Of a DNA stretch of 64,000 nt, positions 39,485-47,516 are shown in pieces. This stretch comes from DATBSL01 sp964561785. Its GTDB lineage: Bacteria; Acidobacteriota; Vicinamibacteria; Fen-336. A model generated the notes under the pieces. That model was given only the letters and a program-made list of their open reading frames with translations, had not been told where the DNA came from and made no database searches. A program made the position numbers and the translations under genes. The stretch is taken from contig CAZLRF010000008.1 in assembly GCA_964561785.1 (NCBI GenBank), positions 43,852 through 107,851 on the forward strand, read 5' to 3'. Every line of letters begins with the position of its first letter. The first letter of the stretch is position 1.

Positions 39485-39886
39485 ATGTGGCTGCTGAAGA
39501 CCGAGCCGGGCGAGTACTCCTGGGACGACCTCGAGCGCGAGGGTCGCGCGCGGTGGGACGGGGTCGCGAACCCGGTCGCGCTGCGGAACCTGCGTGCGAT
39601 GAAGAAGGGCGACCGGGTGCTCGTCTACCACACCGGCGGCGAGAAGGCCGCGGTGGGGACGGCGGAGGTCGTGCGGGAGGCCTACCCCGATCCCAAGGCG
39701 CGGGACGAGCGGCTCGTGGTCGTGGACGTCGAGCCGCGCGCGAGGCTCGCCCGCGCGGTGACCCTCGCCGAGATGAGGGCGATGCCCGAGCTCGAGGGGA
39801 GCCCCCTCCTGCGCCAGGGCCGGCTCTCGGTCGTGCCGCTCACCGCGGCGCAGTGGAAGGCGATCGAGGCGAGGGCGCGCCGGTGA
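39485..39886 (+). CDS. EVE-domain protein
   Basis: A 133-residue single EVE domain of the PUA-like superfamily. It has the family start MWLLKTEPGEYSWDDLE, the GVANPVALRNLRAMKKGDRVLVYHTG core and the ending SPLLRQGRLSVVPLTAAQW. Such domains bind modified bases in RNA or DNA. The gene overlaps the cutA start by four bases (GTGA at 39883-39886). Confidence 0.9.
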   Translation: MWLLKTEPGEYSWDDLEREGRARWDGVANPVALRNLRAMKKGDRVLVYHTGGEKAAVGTAEVVREAYPDPKARDERLVVVDVEPRARLARAVTLAEMRAMPELEGSPLLRQGRLSVVPLTAAQWKAIEARARR

Positions 39887-40209
39887 GCGAGCACAAGGTC
39901 GCCCTCAGCACCGTGGGGTCCGCCGGCGACGCCGAGCGGATCGCCCGCGCCCTCGTCGAGCGGCGGCTCGCCGCCTGCGTCAACGTCGTCCCCGGGGTGG
40001 TCTCGGTCTACCGCTGGAGAGGCGCGGTCGAGAGGGAGGAGGAGCTCCTGCTCGTGATCAAGACCCGCACGGAGCGCCTGGCGGCCCTGCGCGAGGCCCT
40101 CGTCGCGCTCCACCCGTACGAGGTGCCCGAGCTCGTGGCGCTCGACGTCGAGGACGGCCACCTGCCGTACCTCGCTTGGCTGGACGAGAGCGTGTCCGAG
40201 GCCGGGTAG
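39883..40209 (+). CDS. cutA: CutA divalent-ion tolerance protein
   Basis: A 108-residue protein of usual CutA length with LSTVGSAGDAERIARALVERRLAACVNVVPGVVSVYRWRG, the conserved CVN and YRW, and the HPYEVPELVALDVEDG motif near its end. CutA trimers bind copper or related metals. GTG 39883 overlaps the EVE stop. Confidence 0.93.
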   Translation: MSEHKVALSTVGSAGDAERIARALVERRLAACVNVVPGVVSVYRWRGAVEREEELLLVIKTRTERLAALREALVALHPYEVPELVALDVEDGHLPYLAWLDESVSEAG

Positions 40210-40219
40210 AGGACGCGGC

Positions 40220-41356
40220 TCAGACCGCGGCGAGGGCCTGCTCGAGGTCGGCCACGATGTCGGCGCCGTCCTCGCAGCCCACGCTGATCCTCACGAGGCC
40301 GTCCGTGATGCCGAGCGCGAGGCGCTCCTCGCGCGCGTAGCCCGCGTGCGTCATCGTGGCCGGGTGGGAGATGAGCGTCTCGATCCCGCCGAGACTCTCC
40401 CCGAGCGAGCACAGTCGCACCCGGGCGAGCATGCGTCTCGCCGCCTCGAGGCCGCCGAGCTCGAACGAGATCATCGCCCCGAAGCCGCTCGCCTGCCGCT
40501 TGTGGACCTCGTGGCCGGGGTGGTCGGGGAAGCCCGGCCACAGGACCCGCTCGACCTTCGGGTGCTGGTAGAGAAACGGTGCCACCACGCAGGCGTTCTC
40601 CTCGTGGCGGGGCATTCGCAGGTGCAGCGTCTTGGTCCCCCGCATCACGAGCCAGGAGTCGAACGGCGAGAGGATGGCTCCCGCCGCGTTCTGGACGAAG
40701 CGTAGCCAGTCGCCGAGCTTCGCCTCCTTCACGATCGCCGCCCCGCCGACGCTGTCCGAGTGGCCGTTCAGGAACTTGGTGGTCGAGTGCACGACCACGT
40801 CCGCCCCGAGGGGGAGCGGCCTCTGGAAGAAGGGGCTCATGAACGTGTTGTCGACCACGAGGAGGGCGCCCTGGCGGTGCGCGACGTCCGCGAGGGCGCG
40901 GATGTCGCAGATCTTCATGAGGGGGTTCGTCGGGGTCTCGATCCAGAGGAGGTCGAAGCGGCCCGCCTCGCGCTCGAGGGCCTGCGGGTCGGTCGCGTCG
41001 AGGAAGGCGAAGTCGACCGCGTAGTTCGCGAGCACCCTCGTGAAGAGGCGGTGGGTCCCGCCGTACACGTTGTCGGAGACGACCACGCGCTGGCCGGCCC
41101 TGACGAGCGTCAGCACCGCCTGCGTCGCGGCGAGGCCCGAGGCGAAGGCGTAGGCGTCCTCGCCCCCCTCGAGGGCGGCGAGGTTCCGCTCGAGGGAGCG
41201 GCGGGTCAGGTTGTGGGTGCGGGCGTACTCGTAGCCCTTGTGCTTCCCGAGCTCCTCCTGCACGTAGGTCGAGGTCTGGTAGATGGGAACGCTCACCGCG
41301 CCCGTGGTCGGGTCCGGCTCCTGTCCGGCGTGGATGCAGTCGGTGGCGAAGGCCAT
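40220..41356 (-). CDS. Cystathionine gamma-synthase/beta-lyase-type PLP enzyme
   Basis: A 378-residue Cys/Met-metabolism enzyme. The PLP lysine is in HSTTKFLNGHSD, the substrate tyrosine in GYEYARTHNLTRRSLE and the phosphate-binding residues in SGLAATQ. The end SHPATMTHAGYA is characteristic. Whether it acts as synthase or lyase cannot be read from motifs. A CATAAT hexamer (41384-41389 on the minus strand) sits 28 bases upstream as a possible -10 box. Confidence 0.92.
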   Translation of the reverse strand: MAFATDCIHAGQEPDPTTGAVSVPIYQTSTYVQEELGKHKGYEYARTHNLTRRSLERNLAALEGGEDAYAFASGLAATQAVLTLVRAGQRVVVSDNVYGGTHRLFTRVLANYAVDFAFLDATDPQALEREAGRFDLLWIETPTNPLMKICDIRALADVAHRQGALLVVDNTFMSPFFQRPLPLGADVVVHSTTKFLNGHSDSVGGAAIVKEAKLGDWLRFVQNAAGAILSPFDSWLVMRGTKTLHLRMPRHEENACVVAPFLYQHPKVERVLWPGFPDHPGHEVHKRQASGFGAMISFELGGLEAARRMLARVRLCSLGESLGGIETLISHPATMTHAGYAREERLALGITDGLVRISVGCEDGADIVADLEQALAAV

Positions 41357-41383
41357 GGGAACCCCCGGGGAGCGAGAGGCCCG

Positions 41384-41389
41384 ATTATG
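41384..41389 (-). promoter_or_regulatory. Candidate -10 element (CATAAT)
   Basis: CATAAT on the minus strand lies 28 bases before the ATG at 41356, in the 67-bp gap. No -35 box matches. Confidence 0.35.
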
Positions 41390-41423
41390 GACGACATCGC
41401 CCGGGCGGGCGAGGGGGCGGGCC

Positions 41424-42056
41424 TCAGCGCAGCGCGACGAGCAGCGAGACCGGCCGGCCGTTGCGCAGGACGACCGCGCGCAGCTCGCTCGCGGCCTGCA
41501 GCCGCGGCCACAGGCCGACGAGCGTCGCCATCCCGTCGATGTCGGTGTCGTTGATCCGCGTGATCACGTCGCCCGGGCGCAGCCCGGCGTCGCTCAGGAG
41601 GCTGCCCTCGGGGAGCCGGGTGAGCTGGACGCCGACCACGCGCCCGTCCTCCATGACGGGGGCGACCGCCGTCTCCGCGAGGATCCGCGGGATCTCCTCG
41701 CCGAGCCGCCGCTGCACCTCGGCGCGATCCATGTCGCGGGCCGGGGTCTCCGGGTCCTCGGGGGGCGCGCCGGCGGGCAGCGCGGGGCGGGGGAGCGGGG
41801 TCCCGGGCAGGCCCGCTTGGGCCGACTGCAGGCGCAGCTCCACCGTCCGGCCCCCGAAGTCGAGGGTCACCGAGTCGGCGGCCACCGAGACGAGGCGGCC
41901 GCCGAAGGCGCTCTCTCCGACCGCGACGACCCGGGTCTTCCCCCCCGAGGCGAGGATGGCCGTCGAGCGCTCGGGGGTGCGGCCGAGGACCACCCCGAAG
42001 AGGCCGAGGTCGGCGGGGGCATCGGAGAGAGCGAGGAGGAGGAGCGTGAGGATCAT
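41424..42056 (-). CDS. GspC-like protein (HR domain and PDZ), without other type II secretion genes
   Basis: A 210-residue protein. A hydrophobic N-terminus (MILTLLLLALSDA) is followed by a GspC homology-region domain (LGLFGVVLGRTPERSTAILASGG, VAADSVTLDFGG), a proline-rich linker and a C-terminal PDZ domain (LLSDAGLRPGDVITRINDTDIDG). In type II secretion this protein links inner and outer membrane parts. No other gsp genes are present. A TTG at 42095 would add 13 residues; ATG 42056 is preferred because it begins the hydrophobic segment. Confidence 0.8.
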   Translation of the reverse strand: MILTLLLLALSDAPADLGLFGVVLGRTPERSTAILASGGKTRVVAVGESAFGGRLVSVAADSVTLDFGGRTVELRLQSAQAGLPGTPLPRPALPAGAPPEDPETPARDMDRAEVQRRLGEEIPRILAETAVAPVMEDGRVVGVQLTRLPEGSLLSDAGLRPGDVITRINDTDIDGMATLVGLWPRLQAASELRAVVLRNGRPVSLLVALR

Positions 42057-42111
42057 GCCGCAAGCCACGCTAGCGAAGGCCGGCGTGGCTGTCAACGCCG
42101 CTCCCGCGTGC

Positions 42112-42117
42112 TAGATT
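42112..42117 (+). promoter_or_regulatory. Candidate -10-like hexamer (TAGATT)
   Basis: TAGATT sits 10 bases before ATG 42128, so a transcript from it would be nearly leaderless. The divergent GspC-like gene begins 71 bases away. Confidence 0.3.
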
Positions 42118-42127
42118 CAGCCTTCGC

Positions 42128-44200
42128 ATGCGGCCGCTCCTGACCGAAGGCCCCCGCCCCAGGGCCGTTCCCGCCCTGTCCCGCGCCCGGGCCTTCTTCC
42201 TCGAAAGGTGGTCCGGCCGCGTCGTCGCCGGGGCGCTCGCGGTCGCGCTCGTGCAGGGGCTCCTCTCGACGGCGGGCAGGGCGCTGCCCGACCCCCTCGT
42301 CGGCCTCGCCGAGGCCGTCCTCTGGGTCTTCGGCCTGTGGCTCTTCGCTCGCGGACTGCGCTTCGTCTCCCGCCGCCTCCTCTGGCGGATCCGGACGAAG
42401 CTCATCGTCTCCTATCTCTTCATCGCCCTCGTTCCCGTGGTCCTGCTCACCCTCTTCATGGGGGTCGCCATCGTCCTGCTGCTCGGGCTCATCGCATCGC
42501 GGGTCGTGACCGGGGAGATCGACCGGGCGGGCGAGGTGCTGCAGGCCACCGCTCGCTCCGCGCTCGCCGGCCTGCCCGCGGGGGACGCCGAGGCGGCGCG
42601 GGTCCTCCCCGCACGGCTCGCTCCCGCCCGGGAGCTGCACCCGCAGGTGGCCTGGACGCTGCTGCGCGACGGGCGCGTCGTGGCCGCGGACGGGGAGGCC
42701 CCGAGGGCAGTGCCGCCCTGGTGGAAGGGGCCGGGCTTCGCCGGCCTCGTCCGCCTGCGCCCGGAAGAGAAGCTCTCGGCCGAGATCCTGCGGGCGGCGT
42801 GGACGGAGGGCGGGGCGACTCTCGTCGTGGAGCTGCCCGCCGACGAGGTCTTCTACGGCGGCGTCGAGGCGCGCACCGGGATCCACGTCCTGCAGCCGAG
42901 CGAGATGGAGGTCGAGCGGGTCCCGCCTGAGGATCGCGGCCCCCGCGTGCGTCGGGGCAGCGGCGTGAGCTTCGAGCAGGACGGAGAGCGCGTGACCGCG
43001 CGGCCGCGGTCGTGGTTCCTGTTCGTCGCGCTCCCGGTGAAGACGAACTGGGAGACGGGCGCGAGGAGCGCCTTCGACGGGCTCCCGGTCGCGTTCCAGT
43101 ACGAGCCGCTCTCCCTCGTCCGGCGGCTCTCGCCGATCCAGCTGCCGACCGACGCCTCGGGCCGGTCCGTGCCCGACGTGCTGCTCTACGTGCTCGGCAT
43201 CCTCGGCACCGTGTTCGTGGTCGTGTACGCGGTGGCGCTCGTCCTCGGGCTCCTCCTCGCCCGCTCGATCACCCGCGGCGTCCACGAGCTGTCCGTGGGC
43301 ACCCAGAAGCTGCGCCAGGGCGACTTCTCCCACACGATCCGCATCCGCTCGCGCGACCAGCTCGGGGAGCTCGCGGAGTCGTTCAACCTCATGTCGCGCG
43401 GGATCCAGCAGCTCATGGAGGAGCAGGTCGAGAAGGAGCGGCTCGAGGAGGAGCTGCGCATCGCCCGCCAGATCCAGATGAGCCTCCTCCCCGGCGAGGG
43501 CGTCGTGCGCCTCTCCGGGGTTCGGGTCGCGGCGCTCTGCCTCCCCGCGGCGGAGGTGGGGGGCGACTACTACGACCTGCTGCCCCTCGGCGACACGCGG
43601 ATGGGCGTGCTGGTGGCCGACGTCTCGGGCAAGGGTACCTCGGCCGCGCTCTACATGGCCGAGCTCAAGGGGCTCGTGCTCTCGCTCTCGCGCATCCACG
43701 ACTCGCCGGCGCGCCTGCTCGCCGAGGCGAACCGCATCCTCGCCGCGAACATGGACTCGCGCTCGTTCGTGACCATGACCTACGCCGTGGTCGACACTCT
43801 CGAGCGACGCATGCGCTACGCCCGGGCCGGCCACAGCCCGCTGCTGCACCTCGAAGCCCGCACCGGCCGCGCGCGGGTCCTCACCCCCCCGGGGCTCGGT
43901 CTCGGCCTCGACCCCGGGCCCCGCTTCGAGAAGATCCTCGCGGAGGACGAGGTGGCGCTCGAGCCCGGCGACTTCTTCCTCTTCTTCACCGACGGGCTGT
44001 CCGAGGCCATGAGCCCGGGGGCCGAGCTGTTCGGGGAGGGCCGGCTCAAGCGGATCCTCGAGGAGGGGGCGGCGCTCGGCAGCGAGGAGCTCAAGGAGCG
44101 GATCCTCGAGGAGGTGCGGCGCTTCGTGGGCGAGGCCCTCCCCCACGACGACATGACCCTCGTGGTGCTGAAGGTCGTGCCCGAGGAGGCGGCGGCGTGA
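42128..44200 (+). CDS. Membrane sensor SpoIIE/PP2C-type serine phosphatase (HAMP)
   Basis: A 690-residue protein. Three hydrophobic segments lie in the first 140 residues (around VVAGALAVALVQGL, LAEAVLWVFGLWLF and LIVSYLFIALVPVVLLTLFMGVAIVL). They are followed by a large external sensor (about 140-350), another helix, HAMP (SITRGVHELSVGTQKLRQGD), a coiled coil and PP2C with GGDYYDLL, ADVSGKGTSAALYMA, RAGHSPLLH, FTDGLSEA and HDDMTLV. It is a paralogue of the protein at 5341. The stop overlaps the rnc start (GTGA), which is an unusual pairing. Confidence 0.9.
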   Translation: MRPLLTEGPRPRAVPALSRARAFFLERWSGRVVAGALAVALVQGLLSTAGRALPDPLVGLAEAVLWVFGLWLFARGLRFVSRRLLWRIRTKLIVSYLFIALVPVVLLTLFMGVAIVLLLGLIASRVVTGEIDRAGEVLQATARSALAGLPAGDAEAARVLPARLAPARELHPQVAWTLLRDGRVVAADGEAPRAVPPWWKGPGFAGLVRLRPEEKLSAEILRAAWTEGGATLVVELPADEVFYGGVEARTGIHVLQPSEMEVERVPPEDRGPRVRRGSGVSFEQDGERVTARPRSWFLFVALPVKTNWETGARSAFDGLPVAFQYEPLSLVRRLSPIQLPTDASGRSVPDVLLYVLGILGTVFVVVYAVALVLGLLLARSITRGVHELSVGTQKLRQGDFSHTIRIRSRDQLGELAESFNLMSRGIQQLMEEQVEKERLEEELRIARQIQMSLLPGEGVVRLSGVRVAALCLPAAEVGGDYYDLLPLGDTRMGVLVADVSGKGTSAALYMAELKGLVLSLSRIHDSPARLLAEANRILAANMDSRSFVTMTYAVVDTLERRMRYARAGHSPLLHLEARTGRARVLTPPGLGLGLDPGPRFEKILAEDEVALEPGDFFLFFTDGLSEAMSPGAELFGEGRLKRILEEGAALGSEELKERILEEVRRFVGEALPHDDMTLVVLKVVPEEAAA

Positions 44201-44904
44201 CCGGCGAGCGCGAGGCCGCCCTGCGCGCGCTCGAGCAGCGCCTCGGCTACCGCTTCGCCGACCTCTCGCTGCTCGACCGGGCGCTCACCCACGCGAGCCT
44301 CGCGAACGAGACCGCGACGCTGCACCACTCGGACAACGAGGCGCTCGAGTTCCTCGGGGACTCGGTGCTCGGCCTCGTGATCACCGACCTCCTGCACCGC
44401 CGCGACCCGGACGGCGCGGAGGGCCGCAAGAGCCGACGCCGTGCCCAGCTCGTCTCCGCCCCCAGCCTCGCCCGCCGCGCGGCGGAGCTCGGGCTCCCCG
44501 AGCTCCTGCGCCTCGGCAAGGGCGAGGAGAAGACGGGGGGGCGCGAGAAGACGGCGCTCTGGGCGAACGCCTACGAGGCGCTCGTCGCCGCCCTCTACCT
44601 CGACGGCGGGTTCGAGGCGGCCCACCGGTTCGTGCGGGCCGACTTCGCGCGCGAGGCGGAGGCCTCCGACGACGAGCTCGAGGACCCGAAGAGCCGGCTG
44701 CAGGAGCTCCTGCAGGGGGAGGGACGGCCGGTGCCTCGCTACTTCGTGGTGGGCGAGGAGGGGCCGAGCCACCGCCGGAGCTTCCGGGTGGAGTGCCGGC
44801 TCGACGACGGCACCGTCACCTCGGGCGAGGGCCACTCCAAGAAGATCGCCCAGCAGGCCGCCGCGCGCGAGGCGCTCCTGCGCCTGCGCCCGCGGCCGGG
44901 CTGA
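44197..44904 (+). CDS. rnc: Ribonuclease III
   Basis: A 235-residue protein. The RNase III signature is NEALEFLGDSVLGLV, with the metal-binding glutamate and aspartate of the catalytic domain plus ANAYEALVAALYLDGG. The C-terminal double-stranded RNA-binding domain is DPKSRLQELLQGEGRPVPRY, ending in KKIAQQAAAREALLRL. It processes rRNA and other structured RNA. GTG 44197 overlaps the phosphatase stop. Confidence 0.96.
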   Translation: MTGEREAALRALEQRLGYRFADLSLLDRALTHASLANETATLHHSDNEALEFLGDSVLGLVITDLLHRRDPDGAEGRKSRRRAQLVSAPSLARRAAELGLPELLRLGKGEEKTGGREKTALWANAYEALVAALYLDGGFEAAHRFVRADFAREAEASDDELEDPKSRLQELLQGEGRPVPRYFVVGEEGPSHRRSFRVECRLDDGTVTSGEGHSKKIAQQAAAREALLRLRPRPG

Positions 44905-44906
44905 GC

Positions 44907-46979
44907 ATGGCCAGGAAGCGCCGCGCACGGCCGTCCTCCGCGCCTGCCTCCCCGGCGGGAGTCCCGTCGCCGACGGGGGCTCCGTCGCAGGCAGCCGGAC
45001 GCCGGCCGGTCGTCCCCGTCGGGACCCTCGAGCCTGCTCGCTCGGAGGGCTGCGTCGACCGGCCCCTGGTCGTTTCCGTCCTCGCCGTTGTCCTCCTGCT
45101 CGCCGCCGTGGCCGACGATCGCCACGTCGGCCTCGTCGCGGACGGGCGGCAGATGATCCGGACCGCGGTCGCCCTCGTCGAGACCGGCGGGATCGGCCAG
45201 GCGGTGGGCCGGGACTTCACGATCGAGCGGCCGGAGGGCGACGCCGTCTCGCGCTTCGGCATGGCGACGAGCCTCCTGCAGGTGCCGGCGGCGTGGGCCG
45301 CGCCTCGCGTCGAGGCTGCGCGCGGGCCCGGGTCCTCGCAGGCCCTGTTCCTGATCGTCCCGTGGCTGGGCGTCGGCCTCGCCGCCGCCGCGGCCGGAGC
45401 CCTCGCGCGCCGGCTGGGAGGAGGCGACGTCGAGGTCGTCGGCGCGGTCCTCCTCGCGTCCGTCGCCTCGCCCCTCGGGTCGTACGCGCACCTCGAGTTC
45501 TCGGAGCCCGTCCAGGCCGCGGCGCTCGCCCTCGCGCTGCTCGCCGCGCTCTCGTCCGCCCGCTCGCCGGTCGCGCGTCCCGGCCTCGAGGTGGCCGCCG
45601 GCGTCGCCGCCGGCGTCGCCGTCCTCGCCAAGAGCAGCCTCGTCGCCGCGGCCCCGTTCGCCCTCCTTCCGCTCGCCGATCCCCTCGACCGGCGCCGCCG
45701 CCTCCGCGCCCTCGCGCACGCCGCGCTGGGCGCGGCGGGGCCCCTCGCCCTGTGGGCCGCCTTCGAGATCGCGCGCTTCGGCCGCCTCTTCGGCGGCTAC
45801 CCCGACGACCGCTTCACCCACCCCTGGCTCGACGGCCTCTGGCGGCTTCTCGTCGGGGCGAACCGCGGCCTCCTCCTGTTCTGGCCGGCCCTCTTGCTCT
45901 TCGCCTGGGCGGGCCGGCGGTGGCGCGGGGCGTGGCCCGGCTCCTGGCTCGCGGCGCCCGAGGCCCGCGCCTTCCTCGGGGCCGGCCTCGTGACCGCGGT
46001 CCAGCTCGCGACGGCCGCCGGGTACTGGGGCTGGCACGGCATGGAGGGCTGGGGACCGCGGCTCGCGCTCGCCGGCGTCCCGCTCCTCGCCCCGTTCGCC
46101 GCGACCGCCCTCGCGCCCGGACGGCGCGTGCTCCTCGGCGCCGCCGTCGTGGTCTGCCTCGCCGTGAACGCGCCCCCGCTCCTCCAGCACCCGACGCCGG
46201 TCGCGACCTGGGTCACCAACCTGCCGTGGCCGGAGCTGTCGGACGCGGACGCCGGGCGGTATCCCTTCTACGCGACCGCGCGCTCGGCCGCGGGACGGAC
46301 GACCGTGGTGCCCTTCGACACCCTCGAGCGCGAGCCGCGGGCCAACCCCTGGCGGCTCTACACGTGGTTCCGACGAGCGTCACGGCTCGAGGGCTGGGCC
46401 CTGTCGGAGGCCCTGGCCCGCCCGCCGTGGGCGAGCGCGCGACCCGACCTCGCGCCGGCCGAGCCCTGGCCGCCGGCGGTCGCGCGCGAGGTCGCGCCCG
46501 CGCCGCGGCTCGGCTTCCTCGGCCGAAGCCTCACCGGGACGGGCGGCCCGTACGCCACCGTGTACCTCGACGCGCTCCTCGACCAGGTCGTGCGCGCCCA
46601 CCAGGAGGGCTCCTTCGACCGCGCCCTCGACCTGTCCGCCCGACGCCTCGCCCTGCGTCCCGACGGCGAGGCCGGGGCGTGGCGCCTCGAGAGTCTTCGC
46701 CGCGCTGGCCGCTACGCCGAGGCGGAGGGCGTTCTCCGATCGCTCTCGCCGGAGGCGCGTCGCCACCCGCTCGTGAACGCGGCTCTCGCCCTCTACGACC
46801 GGGACGCGGGGGAGGACGAGCGCGCCCGGGCGCTCCTGCGTACGGTCGCCGACGCCTTCCCGGGCACTCCCGTCGTGGCGGCCCTGCAGGCGCCGCTCGA
46901 CCGGTGGCCCGCCGACCTCGACGAGCTGACCCGCGCGCCGCGGCGCGACGCGGCGGTGGCCGGCGCGGGCGCGCGGTAG
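44907..46979 (+). CDS. Polytopic membrane protein with C-terminal TPR-like region (GT-C-like)
   Basis: A 690-residue protein. After a proline- and alanine-rich cytoplasmic N-terminus (residues 1-50), about nine to ten transmembrane helices follow (for example LVVSVLAVVLLLAAVA, LFLIVPWLGVGLAAAAAGALA). The last 120 residues are TPR-like helices (ALDLSARRLALRPDGEAGAW, AEGVLRSLSPEARRHPLVNA). The general layout resembles GT-C mannosyltransferase-like proteins, but no catalytic DxD or DE motif could be placed. It starts three bases after the rnc stop. Confidence 0.55.
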   Translation: MARKRRARPSSAPASPAGVPSPTGAPSQAAGRRPVVPVGTLEPARSEGCVDRPLVVSVLAVVLLLAAVADDRHVGLVADGRQMIRTAVALVETGGIGQAVGRDFTIERPEGDAVSRFGMATSLLQVPAAWAAPRVEAARGPGSSQALFLIVPWLGVGLAAAAAGALARRLGGGDVEVVGAVLLASVASPLGSYAHLEFSEPVQAAALALALLAALSSARSPVARPGLEVAAGVAAGVAVLAKSSLVAAAPFALLPLADPLDRRRRLRALAHAALGAAGPLALWAAFEIARFGRLFGGYPDDRFTHPWLDGLWRLLVGANRGLLLFWPALLLFAWAGRRWRGAWPGSWLAAPEARAFLGAGLVTAVQLATAAGYWGWHGMEGWGPRLALAGVPLLAPFAATALAPGRRVLLGAAVVVCLAVNAPPLLQHPTPVATWVTNLPWPELSDADAGRYPFYATARSAAGRTTVVPFDTLEREPRANPWRLYTWFRRASRLEGWALSEALARPPWASARPDLAPAEPWPPAVAREVAPAPRLGFLGRSLTGTGGPYATVYLDALLDQVVRAHQEGSFDRALDLSARRLALRPDGEAGAWRLESLRRAGRYAEAEGVLRSLSPEARRHPLVNAALALYDRDAGEDERARALLRTVADAFPGTPVVAALQAPLDRWPADLDELTRAPRRDAAVAGAGAR

Positions 46980-47160
46980 CGCGCGGTAGCAGGGCGGCAC
47001 CGGGCCGATGCCGGAAGCTGACGCAGACGCCGAACGCCGGGCGCCCACGCAGACGCCCAACGCCGTTGCCGGTGCCAATCGCCGACGCCAGTCGCCCACG
47101 CGGCTGGGGCCTCAACGAGTCGTGAGACCGCCGTTCCGATCGGTGCGGGAGCCTTCATTG

Positions 47161-47196
47161 GAAGACTCAACTCGGTTTGGACCGAGTTGAGTCTTC
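47161..47196. repeat. Perfect 15-bp inverted repeat in the 46980-47516 gap
   Basis: GAAGACTCAACTCGG and its exact reverse complement flank TTTGGA. It lies in a 537-bp stretch in which I see no convincing gene. It lacks a T-tract on either strand, so termination is only one possibility; a protein-binding site or structured RNA is equally possible. The first 120 bases of the gap also contain imperfect ACGCAGACGCC-type repeats. Confidence 0.75.
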
Positions 47197-47445
47197 GGGG
47201 CTCAACCAGCGGAAGGACGATCGACGGCGGAGAAGCGCAGGGCGAACGACGGCGGGCAGTCGCGGGCGCAAGGTGCTCGTCGCGCGAGACCGTCGAACGG
47301 TGACACATGCCAGTGGACCGGACTCGCCCTCCGCGCGGCCGCGGTCGTCTCGCGGATAGCGGTGCGGTGTCGGGGCAAACGTGCAGCGAGCGCGTGACCG
47401 TCTGCGCGCGGCTGGGTGGGCCGCACGGGTGAGGGGAAAAGAAGA

Positions 47446-47471
47446 AGGGGGAGGGCCGAGGCCCTCCCCCT
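47446..47471 (-). terminator. Rho-independent terminator of the TonB-receptor gene
   Basis: On the minus strand AGGGGGAGGGCC and GGCCCTCCCCCT form a 12-bp stem with a two-base loop, then TTCTTCTTTTCC follows as the T-rich tail. A second hairpin at 47479-47502 (GGTCGG with CCGACC) lies between it and the stop at 47517. Confidence 0.85.
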
Positions 47472-47516
47472 CTGCGTCGGTCGGCCCCCGGGGGGACCGA
47501 CCTCACGCGACGTGCG

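Noticed and set aside
47008..47190. Small plus-strand open frame in the 46980-47516 gap
   Set aside because: Sixty codons with repeated Ala, Arg, Pro and Thr, no ribosome site, no motifs and it ends inside the inverted repeat; not supported as a gene.
47161..47196. Calling the inverted repeat a terminator
   Set aside because: There is no T-tract on either side and it is more than 180 bases from the upstream stop at 46979, so the neutral label of inverted repeat was kept.
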